Part shown: positions 1-8,143 of the stretch, piece after piece
How positions within the stretch are numbered: position 1 is the stretch's first letter
Layout of the letters: each line of letters opens with the position of its first letter
NCBI RefSeq assembly: GCF_018499875.1
Contig: NZ_JAHBAY010000005.1
Coordinates: 248,001 to 312,000 of the forward strand
Length of the DNA stretch: 64,000 nt
Reading direction: 5' to 3'
Source of the DNA: Kineosporia corallincola
GTDB taxonomy: Bacteria; Actinomycetota; Actinomycetes; Actinomycetales; Kineosporiaceae
Notes under the pieces: generated by a model
What the model saw: the letters and a program-made list of their open reading frames with translations, nothing else
Database searches by the model: none
What the model was told of the DNA's origin: nothing
Made by a program: the position numbers and the translations under genes

Positions 1-153
1 GACCACGCCCAGCTCGTGCCAGAACCGGGTCGCCTTCATCCAGCCGACCAGGCGGTGGCCGGCGTGGCCGAACGGCGCGTCGGCGGACTGACCCTCGCCG
101 GTGGCGAACCCGTCGAGCGAGATCGAGAAGTTGTGGACCCTGACCCGCGACAT
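1..153 (-). CDS. Dihydrofolate reductase / RibD C-terminal family protein (partial, N-terminus only)
   Basis: Only the first 51 codons are present; the gene runs off the left edge. The N-terminus reads MSRVRVHNFSISLDGF followed by an Ala/Gly/Asp-rich stretch and a Trp-containing segment. This is typical of the RibD C-terminal/DHFR-like reductases common in actinomycetes, in which the first strand ends in an SLDG motif. The ATG at 153 is preceded by a good ribosome binding site (GAAGGAGC). It is divergent from serA. The specific substrate cannot be told. Confidence 0.7.
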   Translation of the reverse strand, partial: MSRVRVHNFSISLDGFATGEGQSADAPFGHAGHRLVGWMKATRFWHELGVV

Positions 154-343
154 GCGGCTCCTTCAATGGTGGTGGACGTTCCCACCTCAAAGACTCACCC
201 GCCGCCAGGATCTCATCGCCGATCCGGAGAGAATTCCGCCTGCCCGGGCGGCCGGAGCTGGAGCGGGCACCCGGGGGTGGACGCCGGCCGGTCGCCGACG
301 GATGCTCGAGTCGCCGGCACCGCGTTCACCGGAGGGGGCAACC

Positions 344-1546
344 ATGACGCACAAGCCACGCGCACTCCTGCTCGAGGGTATCCACCCCAGCGCGGTGGAG
401 GTGCTCGAGCAGGACGGCTATCAGGTCGACACCCGCCCGGTCGCCCTGTCGGAGGCCGAGCTGGCCGAGGCCCTGCCGGGTGTCGAACTGCTGGGCATCC
501 GCTCGAACACGACGATCGGCGAGCGCACGCTGTCGCGGTCGCCGGACCTGAAGGCACTGGGCTGCTTCTGCATCGGCACCAACCAGGTCGACCTGGAAAC
601 GGCTACGGCCCGGGCCCTTCCGGTGTTCAACGCGCCGTACTCCAATTCCCGCAGCGTGGTGGAGCTGGTGATCGGCGAGATCATCGCGCTGTCGCGGCGG
701 CTGACCGACAAGAACCGGCTGCTGCACGCGGGCATCTGGGACAAGTCCGCGCGCGGCAGCCACGAGGTGCGCGGGCGCACACTGGGTATCGTCGGCTACG
801 GCAACATCGGCACGCAGCTGGCCAACCTGGCCGAGGCCATCGGCATGCGCGTCGTGTTCCACGACATTGCCGACCGGCCCGCCCACGGCAACGCGCAGCG
901 CATGCGTGACCTGCCCACGCTACTGGCCCGGGCCGACGTCGTCAGCCTCCACGTCGACGGGAGACCGGGCAATGCGGGCCTTTTCGGCAGGGCCGAGTTC
1001 GCCCGGATGAAGCCTGGTTCGCTGCTGGTCAACGCCTCCCGCGGAATGGTGGTGGACGACGCGGCCCTGCGGGAGAGCATCGCGGGCGGGCATCTGGCCG
1101 GGGCCGCGCTGGACGTGTTCCCGGTCGAGCCCAAGGCGCAGGGCGATCCCTTCGAGTCCGGGTTGCGGGGGCTCGACAACGTCATCCTCACCCCGCACGT
1201 GGCGGCCTCCACGCAGGAGGCCCAGGAGGAGATCGGCTGGTTCGTCGCCGGGAAGCTGCTGCGCTACGTGCGGGACGGCTCCACCGGGCTGGCCGTGAAC
1301 CTGCCCAACGTCCAGACCGCGCCCAGCGCTAACGTTCTCACCCTGCTGCACCGCAACGTGCCGGGGGTGATGGTCGACCTGAACCAGGTGCTGCAAGACG
1401 CCGGGCTGAACATCACCGCCCAGTCCCTGGCCACCGCGGGCGATCTCGGCTACGTGGTCACCGCGGTGGACCGGCCGGTGCGGGAGTCCGTGCGCCAGGC
1501 GATCGCCGCGCTGCCGACCACGGTCGACTGCCGGCTGCCCGGTTAG
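344..1546 (+). CDS. serA: D-3-phosphoglycerate dehydrogenase
   Basis: Predicted to oxidise 3-phosphoglycerate to 3-phosphohydroxypyruvate with NAD, the first step of serine synthesis, in the cytoplasm. The 400-residue protein has the full SerA layout: substrate-binding RSNT near residue 50, a Rossmann GYGNIG at about 150, NASRGMVVD near 230, the catalytic Glu in FPVEP near 260 and the catalytic His in TPHVAAST near 285, then a C-terminal ACT-like domain from about residue 330 (NVPGVMVDLNQVL). Length matches the short E. coli-type SerA (about 410). The ATG at 344 was chosen because GGAGGGGG sits 6 nt upstream; longer in-frame starts have no such site. It converges on the 18-gene operon, so it need not belong to that pathway. 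Confidence 0.92.
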   Translation: MTHKPRALLLEGIHPSAVEVLEQDGYQVDTRPVALSEAELAEALPGVELLGIRSNTTIGERTLSRSPDLKALGCFCIGTNQVDLETATARALPVFNAPYSNSRSVVELVIGEIIALSRRLTDKNRLLHAGIWDKSARGSHEVRGRTLGIVGYGNIGTQLANLAEAIGMRVVFHDIADRPAHGNAQRMRDLPTLLARADVVSLHVDGRPGNAGLFGRAEFARMKPGSLLVNASRGMVVDDAALRESIAGGHLAGAALDVFPVEPKAQGDPFESGLRGLDNVILTPHVAASTQEAQEEIGWFVAGKLLRYVRDGSTGLAVNLPNVQTAPSANVLTLLHRNVPGVMVDLNQVLQDAGLNITAQSLATAGDLGYVVTAVDRPVRESVRQAIAALPTTVDCRLPG

Positions 1547-1597
1547 AGCTGCCCGGACAGAGCTGCCCGGACAGAGCTGCCCGGACAGAGCTGCCGG
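1545..1597. repeat. 14-bp tandem repeat between convergent genes
   Basis: Three exact copies of AGAGCTGCCCGGAC (1545-1558, 1559-1572, 1573-1586) and a partial fourth copy fill the whole gap between the serA stop codon and the stop codon of the convergent operon. The first copy begins inside the serA stop codon. No clear terminator hairpin is seen in the gap. Confidence 0.9.
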
Positions 1598-2665
1598 TCA
1601 ACGGATTACGGCCGACACCTGCCACGGCGCCGCGCCCACGGTGTCGAGCGCCACGGACAGGCCGGGCACGGACAGCTCGATGGTGGCGGCGGCGACCGTC
1701 AGGACGTCCCACAGCACGTCACCGGGTGGCCCGGGAGCGCGCAGCAGGTGCCTGATCCGGGTCCAGGCCTCCTGCTGACCGGGCCACCCCGACACCGGCG
1801 AGGCCGCCTGCCTGTCCGACCGCCGGGCCACCTGTGACGCCGCCTGTGACGCCGACTGCCGGGCTGCCTGCCGGGCTGCCTGCCGGGCCGACTGCCGGGC
1901 TGCCTGCCGGGCCGCCTGCCGGACCATGGCCGCCGCGGCCAGAGGCTCGTGCGGGCAACCGGCGAGCCGGGCCCAGCTGGCGTCCTCGTCGAGGTCGTGC
2001 GGCGGGCACTGCTCGTAGAGCTCACCGGCCAGGGCCCGCAGCCGCGCGCCCGGCACCCGCCCGGGCCGGCGCACCGCGCCGAGCACCGGCAGGCCGGTCG
2101 CGCTCTCCAGCATCGCGAGTTCCCGCACCACGTCGGCGGGTTCGTCGGCGCTGTGGACGAAGTTCAGCAGTACGCTCGGCCCGGCCAGCTCGGCGCGGAT
2201 CTCGGAGCCGGACCGCTTGCGCGGGTCGGCGGAGCCCTTCACCCCGGACAGCCGGGCCGCCGCGGGAGGACCGGCCGGTGTCCAGGTGCGGTCGCGCAGC
2301 ACCAGCAGCAGGCTGTCGCCGCTGGTCAGGATGCGGTCGACCAGGTCGACCTTGTCCTCGGTGGCATTGGTGAACTGGTACCGCCACAGCTCCCGGATCA
2401 GCATGACCCCGAACCGGAAGCGCCATGCGCCCACCACGTCGAACCCGCGCACGTCCAGCGCCCGCAGGGCCCGTTCCAGCCGCCGCCCGGCCACCGCCTC
2501 CGGCTTCAGCACGGCCACCGTGACCGGCAGGACCAGCTCGGGCGGCAGCTCCCGCAACCCCGCCCGCACGTACGGGTCGCCCAGGTAGCTCGCGACCTTC
2601 CGGGGACTGCGGCTCAGGCGGCGCAGCTCGTCCTCGCGGACGGTGGCCGGACGGGGCGCCGTCAC
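1598..2665 (-). CDS. Nucleoside diphosphate kinase-fold protein 1 (operon gene 18)
   Basis: A 355-residue protein with an NDP-kinase domain in its N-terminal two thirds. It shows the phosphate-contacting Lys in VLKPEAV near residue 49 and the segment NFVHSADEPADVVREL near 170, which corresponds to the catalytic-His motif NxxHgSDs..sAerE of NDP kinases. The histidine is kept. It is over twice the size of a housekeeping Ndk (about 140 residues) because of insertions and a C-terminal extension. The extension includes an Arg-Gln-Ala-rich tandem repeat (DNA 1831-1922, 12-bp units). The GTG start overlaps the preceding stop (GTGA). It is paralogous to the gene at 12544-13548. Phosphoryl transfer is a family inference; the substrate is unknown. 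Confidence 0.75.
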   Translation of the reverse strand: MTAPRPATVREDELRRLSRSPRKVASYLGDPYVRAGLRELPPELVLPVTVAVLKPEAVAGRRLERALRALDVRGFDVVGAWRFRFGVMLIRELWRYQFTNATEDKVDLVDRILTSGDSLLLVLRDRTWTPAGPPAAARLSGVKGSADPRKRSGSEIRAELAGPSVLLNFVHSADEPADVVRELAMLESATGLPVLGAVRRPGRVPGARLRALAGELYEQCPPHDLDEDASWARLAGCPHEPLAAAAMVRQAARQAARQSARQAARQAARQSASQAASQVARRSDRQAASPVSGWPGQQEAWTRIRHLLRAPGPPGDVLWDVLTVAAATIELSVPGLSVALDTVGAAPWQVSAVIR

Positions 2666-3708
2666 CGGCTCACCGCCGGCTTCCTCGCGGTCCACGGCGC
2701 GGGATCGCGCCCGGCCGACCGCGGCCTCTGATCCGCCCACCACCGCACCGACTTCCGCACCACCCCGGCGGGATCCTCGACCACGCGCGTCGGTTCGAAG
2801 GGCGCGGCCAGGCTGGTGTACCCCTCGAACATCCCGAGCAGACGCACCGCCTCGAGTTGCACCGGGGACAGGTGCTTCTCGGCGAAGGACAGGAAGAACC
2901 GGTGCCAGCTGTCCGACGGCACGCACGGCGGCACCGCGATCGGGGCGATGCCGCGGGCGTCCCGCCACTCGTTGATCGTCTCGCAGGTCAGGCGGGTCAG
3001 ATCGGCCAGCCGCAGGCACCGCTCCCCGGCGCTGACGATCTCCAGCCGGGTACCGGCCGGCGGGGACCCCAGCGCCGCGTCCACGACGGTGGCGGCCACC
3101 AGGTCGACCGGCGCGATCTCGACGAAGCCCTCCGGGCTCCCGACCACCACCGCGGCCATCCCGGAGACGATCGCGCGCAGCAGCCCGTAGGGCCCGCTGA
3201 ACCGGGAGATCGCCCCGTCCTGCCGCCGTCCCAGCACCAGTGGTGGACGCACGACGGTCAGGGCGTCCGGGCACGCGGACCGGACGATGTTCTCGCACTC
3301 CGCCTTGGACCACTCGTAACCGTTGCGGTAGCCGCCGAATCCGGTGGTCAGTGGGTCACCGGCGACCCGCGCACCGCCGACGTAGGCGGTGGAGACGTGC
3401 ACCAGGTGGGTGCCCGGGCCGAGCAGACCGGTCAGGGCCCGGGTCGGCTCGATGTTGGCCGTCGTCGCCTCGCGGGCCGTCATCGTCCAGCGGGTGGACG
3501 CCGCGAGGTGCACCACCACGTCCCAGGGCCCGCGCAGGTTCTCGGGCGGGGGTTCGGCCACCAGGTCCCACGGCACGGTTCCGGGCACGGAGCCGGTGCG
3601 GGTGGTGGCCACGACGTCGGCCTCTCGCGTGGGTGCGGTGCGGGCGGTGAACTGGCGGACGACCTCACGGCCGACGACGCCCGCGGCTCCGGTGACGAGG
3701 ACACGCAT
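2662..3708 (-). CDS. Extended SDR, thioester-reductase / NAD-dependent epimerase type (operon gene 17)
   Basis: A 348-residue protein starting with a Rossmann TGAAGVVG motif at residues 6-13 and carrying a YxxxK catalytic pair (YEWSK) and an upstream HVSTAYV strand. This layout fits the Male_sterility/thioester-reductase branch of extended SDRs, which use NAD(P)H to reduce acyl thioesters or act on sugar-like substrates. The ATG at 3708 has GAGGGGAG upstream. It lies 14 nt after the acyl-CoA dehydrogenase-like gene and is translationally coupled (GTGA) to the last gene. If it is a true thioester reductase, the thioester carrier must be CoA or come from elsewhere, as no carrier protein is seen in this operon. 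Confidence 0.72.
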   Translation of the reverse strand: MRVLVTGAAGVVGREVVRQFTARTAPTREADVVATTRTGSVPGTVPWDLVAEPPPENLRGPWDVVVHLAASTRWTMTAREATTANIEPTRALTGLLGPGTHLVHVSTAYVGGARVAGDPLTTGFGGYRNGYEWSKAECENIVRSACPDALTVVRPPLVLGRRQDGAISRFSGPYGLLRAIVSGMAAVVVGSPEGFVEIAPVDLVAATVVDAALGSPPAGTRLEIVSAGERCLRLADLTRLTCETINEWRDARGIAPIAVPPCVPSDSWHRFFLSFAEKHLSPVQLEAVRLLGMFEGYTSLAAPFEPTRVVEDPAGVVRKSVRWWADQRPRSAGRDPAPWTARKPAVSR

Positions 3709-3722
3709 CCGGGAAACTCCCC

Positions 3723-5111
3723 TCAGGACGAGCGGGACAGGGTGGTCGGTGACGGTTCGGTGGTCGGCTCGGTGGGTGACTGGGTGGGTGAATCGATGGA
3801 CGACGCGGCGGTGAGAGCGCGCAGCCCGGGCGCGGTCTCGTCCAGGTCGAGCCCAGCGGGCAGGCCCAGCCCACGGCGGCCGAGGAACTGCCGGGTGGCC
3901 AGGCCGGTGGGCGGGTGGAACCGGATCGCCTGCATGTCGCGCCAGAGCCGTTCGAGGCCGGCGGCCCGGCTGAGCGAGACCCCGCCGCAGACCTCGGCGA
4001 GCGCGCCGATCGCGGCGGGCAGCACCTCCGCCGCGTGCTGCTTCAGACCCAGCACAGCCGGCAGAAGGCGTTCCGGGTCGGCACCGGCATCCATCGCGGA
4101 AGCCGTTGCCGCGCAGGCCGACTCCAGGGTGAGCACGCGCGCGAGGTGTTCCCCGGCCACGGCCTGCACGCTGGGCAGCTCGGCCCGTGAGGCGTCCAGG
4201 TGCGCGATCCGGCCCCGGGCCGTCAGCGTCCGCACCAGGGCCAGGGCGGCGTCCAGCACCCCCAGGTAGCAGGCCGTGCTGGTCAGGACGAACCAGATCA
4301 CCCCGGCGGCCACCACGTCGTCGTCCTGTCCCACCGGGCCGGTGTAGAACACCAGGTCGTCCGGCACCTCGCAGTCCTGCAACCGCAGGGTGTCGGAACC
4401 CGAGCCACGCATGCCCAGGGTGTTCCAGGTGCGGTCCACCGACACCCCGTCGGCCGTGGTGGGCAGCAGGATCACCAGCAGGCGCTCCGGCCCGTCGTCG
4501 GGGTGGGACTGCGCCTGGAGGCAGGCCAGATCGGCGTCGGCGGCCAGCGAGCACGGGCTCTTGCGCCCGGACAGCACCCAGCCCCGCGGCCCGCGGCGGG
4601 CGCGCAGGGTGGAGCGGACCACCGAACCGCCCAGGCTAGGTTCCGCGAAAGCCGATGCCACCAAACGGTTCTGGGTGGCGACGGCCTCCAGCAGCATCCA
4701 CGACACGTCGGCCCGGCGGCGCCACTGCTCGACCATCAGGCCGGTGGAGAACAGATGCATGTTCACCGCGACGGCCAGCGCCGGGTCGGCCGCGGCCAGG
4801 CGGCGCTGCGCGGCACAGCAGCGCAGCACGCCCGCACCGGCACCGCCGAACTCGGTGGGGATCGCCAGGCCCGGCCAGGACGCCCCACGCAGGGCCGCCA
4901 GCCCCGCCGCGGAGATCCGCCCGCTCCGGTCGGCCTCCACGGCCCCGGACCGCACCGTGTCCAGCACCGGGCCGGGCAGCAGGTCGGCGGTGTCCGGCCA
5001 GAGTCCGGAAGCCGTTGCACCCCAGGCCGACTCGCCGAACTCGCCCGGCGCAGCACTCATCCCCGCACCCCGGGAACCCCGCCCGCCGAACTCGCCCGGT
5101 GCCGCGCTCAT
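3723..5111 (-). CDS. Acyl-CoA dehydrogenase-like flavoprotein (operon gene 16)
   Basis: A 462-residue protein with the acyl-CoA dehydrogenase layout: a helical N-terminal domain (PTEFGGAGAG), a central beta domain (FAEPSLGGSV, then a WNTLGMRGSGSDTL segment) and a C-terminal helical domain with CGGVSLSRAAGLERLWRD. Such flavoproteins desaturate acyl thioesters or hydroxylate amines and aromatics. The ATG at 5111 overlaps the upstream stop (ATGA). The start region is duplicated: MSAAPGEFG occurs at residue 1 and again at residue 18, so a second ATG at 5060 is a credible alternative start. The C-terminus ends in a Ser/Pro/Thr/Glu repeat. Substrate unknown. Confidence 0.8.
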   Translation of the reverse strand: MSAAPGEFGGRGSRGAGMSAAPGEFGESAWGATASGLWPDTADLLPGPVLDTVRSGAVEADRSGRISAAGLAALRGASWPGLAIPTEFGGAGAGVLRCCAAQRRLAAADPALAVAVNMHLFSTGLMVEQWRRRADVSWMLLEAVATQNRLVASAFAEPSLGGSVVRSTLRARRGPRGWVLSGRKSPCSLAADADLACLQAQSHPDDGPERLLVILLPTTADGVSVDRTWNTLGMRGSGSDTLRLQDCEVPDDLVFYTGPVGQDDDVVAAGVIWFVLTSTACYLGVLDAALALVRTLTARGRIAHLDASRAELPSVQAVAGEHLARVLTLESACAATASAMDAGADPERLLPAVLGLKQHAAEVLPAAIGALAEVCGGVSLSRAAGLERLWRDMQAIRFHPPTGLATRQFLGRRGLGLPAGLDLDETAPGLRALTAASSIDSPTQSPTEPTTEPSPTTLSRSS

Positions 5112-6361
5112 CGCTGGGTTCCCGAGGCGACGGTGGCCCGGGCCGCCGAGGTCAGCTGTGCGTCCAGCACGGCCAGCGCCTCGGCCAGGTCGGCGTCGCT
5201 GGCGACCAGCGGCGGCATCAGCCGCAACGTGGTCGGGCGGCTCAGGCAGGGCGAGACCAGCAGGCCGGCCGCGGCGAGCCCGACCATCAGCTCCCCGGCC
5301 AGGGCGGGCCCGGTCAGGTCCAGGCCCCACAGCAGCCCCCGGCCGCGCACCCCGGCGATCGCGTGCGGGTGCACGGCGGCGATCCGCCGCAGGCCGGTGC
5401 GCATGGCCGTCTCGATCTGCCGGCCGCGCGGCGCCAGCTCCTCGATCGCCCGCAGGGCCGCCGGCAGCGCCGCGCAGCTCAGCGGGTGCCCGCCGAAAGT
5501 GGCCGAGTGCAGGAAGGGATCAGCGGTCAGCGGCCGGTACAGGCGTTCCGAGAAGACCGCGCCGGACAACGGCACCACCCCGCCGCCGAGCGGCTTGCCG
5601 ACCAGAACGGCGTCCACCGGCAGCCCCCAGGTCAGCGCCAGCGAGCGCTCCCCGCAGCGGCGCAGGCCGCACTGGATCTCGTCGGCGATGACCGGGGTGC
5701 CGTGGCGCCCGGCACTCGCGCACCAGGCGGCGAGCACCCGGCGGTCCAGCGCGCGCACGCCGTTCTCCCCCTGCACCGGCTCGACCACCAGCGCGGCCAC
5801 GTCGCCGTTGCGCACGTACCGCTCGACGGCGTCCGGGTCGTCGGCGGCCACGTGGACGCACTCGGCGAGGCTTCCCTCCAGGCCGCGCCGGAACTCCGGG
5901 CGATGGGTGAGAGCCAGTGCGCCCAGCGTCTTTCCGTGGAAGGCGCCCTCCACCGCGAGCACCCGGCGGCGGCCGGTCACCAGCCGGGCCAGTTTCGTCG
6001 CGACCTCGACCGTGTCGGAGCCGTTGAGCCCGAGGTACACCCGGGGCAGGACGTCGCCGAAGTAGCCGGACAGGGCCGCCGCGGCCTCGGCCGCGGCCGG
6101 GTTGGCCAGCGTGCGGGTGGAGGTGGGCATCACGTCGAGCTGGGCCCGCACCGCGGCCACCACGTCCGGGTGCCGGTGCCCCAGCAGGGCGACCGCGTAG
6201 GAACCGAAGTCCAGCGCCCGGCGCCCGTCCGAGAGCGTCACCCGGCTGCCCTGTGCCGAGGCCTCCACCGCGCCCTGCCCGGCGAAGGAACCGGTGAGCG
6301 CGAGCCGGGGCGGCAGGTGGGCGCGCATACGCTCGAAAACCTTTCCGGCATCGACGGTCAC
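5108..6361 (-). CDS. Class III pyridoxal-phosphate aminotransferase 1 (operon gene 15)
   Basis: A 417-residue fold-type I enzyme. It shows the N-terminal DGRRALDFGSYAVALLGH segment, the PLP-phosphate segment near FHGKTLGALALTH, the DEIQCGLRRCG Asp and the PLP lysine in VLVGKPLGGG. It would transfer an amino group to a carbonyl, as ornithine/acetylornithine/4-aminobutyrate aminotransferases do. The GTG start overlaps the preceding stop (GTGA) and its own stop overlaps the next start (ATGA). A second, divergent class III aminotransferase lies at 11222-12547 in the same operon, so two transamination steps are implied. Confidence 0.87.
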   Translation of the reverse strand: MTVDAGKVFERMRAHLPPRLALTGSFAGQGAVEASAQGSRVTLSDGRRALDFGSYAVALLGHRHPDVVAAVRAQLDVMPTSTRTLANPAAAEAAAALSGYFGDVLPRVYLGLNGSDTVEVATKLARLVTGRRRVLAVEGAFHGKTLGALALTHRPEFRRGLEGSLAECVHVAADDPDAVERYVRNGDVAALVVEPVQGENGVRALDRRVLAAWCASAGRHGTPVIADEIQCGLRRCGERSLALTWGLPVDAVLVGKPLGGGVVPLSGAVFSERLYRPLTADPFLHSATFGGHPLSCAALPAALRAIEELAPRGRQIETAMRTGLRRIAAVHPHAIAGVRGRGLLWGLDLTGPALAGELMVGLAAAGLLVSPCLSRPTTLRLMPPLVASDADLAEALAVLDAQLTSAARATVASGTQR

Positions 6362-7122
6362 GACCGGCTCACCCCGGCCCGATCATCGGCCCGGACATCG
6401 GCCCGGACATCGGCCCGGACATCGGCCTGCACCTGGGGCCGGCCCACCTCCTGCCCCGGTCCCCGGCCCACCTCCTGCCCCGGTCCCCGGCCCACCTCCT
6501 GCCCCGGTCCCCGGCCCACCTCCTGCCCCGGTCCCCGGCCCACCTCCTGCCCCGATTCCCGGCCCACCTCCTGCCCCCGTTCCTGGCCCGCCTCCCCGGT
6601 CGCCCGGCTGCCCGCGCCCAGCCAGGCCGAGGGCATGGCGACGGGCAGGTGCGCGGCCTGGTTGACCGGCAGGATCTGCCGGGCCAGACGCAGGGCGGGA
6701 AAGAGCCCCTCGGGCCGGCGCACCGAGGGGGCCGGGCCGTCGTACCCGAGCTCGGCCTCCAGGGCGTGCACGTACGCCTCGACCGCCGGCAGCCACGAGG
6801 CCGCCTCGACCGGGTCGTGCGAGCGGGCCATCGCCCGCACCAGGCCCAGCCCGGCCGCGACCACCTCCTCCGGCAGGCCCGCGAACGGGTCGGCGAGAGC
6901 GTCCGTCACGTCCGGCACCAGACCACCGGCCAACAGCGCCCTGACCGTCAGCGTGCGCAGCACCAGGTCACGCGTGGCGTAGCGGGCCACGGGCAGCTGA
7001 CCGGCCTCGACCGCCCCGACCACGTCCTCGTAGGAGGCGTGCACGTCCAGCAGCAGCTCCATGCTCCCGTGACAGTGAAAAGCCGCCCAGCGTCGTGGAT
7101 CCACCTCACGCACCCCCATCAC
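6358..7122 (-). CDS. Unknown protein with repeat-rich C-terminus (operon gene 14)
   Basis: I do not recognise this 254-residue protein. Residues 1-170 look like a mainly helical soluble domain with no signal peptide or membrane segment. Residues about 175-245 are low complexity: repeats of GQEVGRGP encoded by 24-bp DNA units, then RADV repeats encoded by 12-bp units. The start is GTG at 7122 or the adjacent ATG at 7119, overlapping the nucleotidyltransferase gene by up to 17 nt. The overlap with that gene, and with aminotransferase 1 (GTGA), suggests a protein working with one of them. Confidence 0.6.
   Translation of the reverse strand: MMGVREVDPRRWAAFHCHGSMELLLDVHASYEDVVGAVEAGQLPVARYATRDLVLRTLTVRALLAGGLVPDVTDALADPFAGLPEEVVAAGLGLVRAMARSHDPVEAASWLPAVEAYVHALEAELGYDGPAPSVRRPEGLFPALRLARQILPVNQAAHLPVAMPSAWLGAGSRATGEAGQERGQEVGRESGQEVGRGPGQEVGRGPGQEVGRGPGQEVGRGPGQEVGRPQVQADVRADVRADVRADDRAGVSRS
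6385..6420. repeat. 12-bp in-frame tandem repeat
   Basis: Three exact copies of ATCGGCCCGGAC with degenerate copies on both sides. They lie inside the C-terminus of the unknown protein and encode RADV-type repeats on the minus strand. Confidence 0.9.
6441..6584. repeat. 24-bp in-frame minisatellite, six copies
   Basis: Units start at 6441, 6465, 6489, 6513, 6537 and 6561, each beginning GGCCCACCTCCTGCCC. The first four are identical and the last two diverge by a few bases. They encode the octapeptide repeat GQEVGRGP in the C-terminus of the overlapping gene. Copies are contiguous with no spacers, so this is not a CRISPR array. Confidence 0.95.
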
Positions 7123-8113
7123 GTCCCTCCTCGTGCACCGAAAGCCACACCAGGTCCTGTTCGATCAGCCGCCGCAGGTCCGGCGTGACCGCCGAGACCC
7201 GGCCGCTCCAGCTCAGGTTCGGGTCGGCGGCCGGGTCCGCGGCCGCGAGTTCCACGCCGCGCAACCCCCAGCGCTGCACCAGCGCCCGGTCGTGCACGCG
7301 CCAGGTCGAGGTCCCCTCCGCCAGACGCACCGTGACCAGCGGGTCGTCGGGCAGCGGCCGGTGCGCGGTGAGCCGGGTGATCAGGCCCTCGGCCCGGTCG
7401 CGGTAGGCGGCCACCTCCCGCTCCCGCAGCGGCAGGTCCATCAGGGCGGCGTACTCGGCCACCAGGTCCGCCCGGCCCAGGCGCTCGAGCTTCAGCCCCA
7501 GCCACTTGGGCCCCACGTAGGTCTGCCCGGCCTCGGTCGCCACCACGTCCAGCGCCGCCGTGGCGGCGTCGCACCAGCGCACGGCGGCGGCCATCGGCCG
7601 GGCCGGGGCCAGGAGCCGGGCCGCCGTGCGGCAGCGCAGCGTCTCGCCGCGCCACCAGTCCCGCGCGTAGTCCACCACCTGCGGGCGCATCCCGGCCTGC
7701 CAGTCCCGCCACGGCCCGGTGCCCGCGAGCGCCGCCCCGAAGGTGAGCCGGGCCAGGCGCAGCAGTCGCGACCGGGCCGCACGCCAGGACGCGCTGTCGG
7801 CGCGTTCCTCCCCGCCCTCACGCAGCACGGCCGACGCCGTCCTCACCCACTCCGCCTCCACGTAGGTGACGTCCACCGCGACCCCGAGACCGTGCGAGCT
7901 GATCGGGAAGTCGGTGACCTGGGCGTCCACGACGACGTGCAGGTCGACGTCGCTGGCGGCGTTGCCGAAGCCGTGCAGCACCGACCCGGAGGCCACCACC
8001 AGCAGCGGTTCGCCGAAGGCGTCACTCACCTCCGCGAGCAGCGCCTCGTCACTCACCCCCGGACCCGCGAGGAACGTCCTCAGGTTGTCGTGCATGCGCC
8101 TGTCGGTGATCAT
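7106..8113 (-). CDS. Pol-beta-superfamily nucleotidyltransferase (operon gene 13)
   Basis: A 335-residue protein whose residues about 40-65 contain GSVLHGFGNAASDVDLHVVV, the GS-x-n-SDxDL signature of DNA polymerase beta-type nucleotidyltransferases with two metal-binding aspartates. The remaining two thirds is helical. Relatives transfer a nucleoside monophosphate to small molecules (for example ANT resistance enzymes) or to RNA and protein. In this context it could cap a biosynthetic intermediate or inactivate the product; both are inference. The ATG is at 8113, with another in-frame ATG at 8095. It follows the ABC permease by 30 nt. Confidence 0.68.
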   Translation of the reverse strand: MITDRRMHDNLRTFLAGPGVSDEALLAEVSDAFGEPLLVVASGSVLHGFGNAASDVDLHVVVDAQVTDFPISSHGLGVAVDVTYVEAEWVRTASAVLREGGEERADSASWRAARSRLLRLARLTFGAALAGTGPWRDWQAGMRPQVVDYARDWWRGETLRCRTAARLLAPARPMAAAVRWCDAATAALDVVATEAGQTYVGPKWLGLKLERLGRADLVAEYAALMDLPLREREVAAYRDRAEGLITRLTAHRPLPDDPLVTVRLAEGTSTWRVHDRALVQRWGLRGVELAAADPAADPNLSWSGRVSAVTPDLRRLIEQDLVWLSVHEEGRDGGA

Positions 8114-8143
8114 GAACGGTCCCTTCCCGGAACGCAGCGGGCA

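Noticed and set aside
1598-2665. Housekeeping nucleoside diphosphate kinase
   Set aside because: At 355 residues with large insertions, a repeat tail and a paralogue in the same operon, it is not the single-domain enzyme of about 140 residues.
6441-6584. Regular repeats that could look like a CRISPR array
   Set aside because: The 24-bp units are contiguous with no unique spacers, lie in frame in a gene and encode a simple octapeptide repeat.
6358-8113. HEPN/MNT-type toxin-antitoxin pair
   Set aside because: The nucleotidyltransferase is much larger than MNT antitoxins, the partner lacks the HEPN RxxxxxH motif and both are embedded in a long biosynthetic operon.
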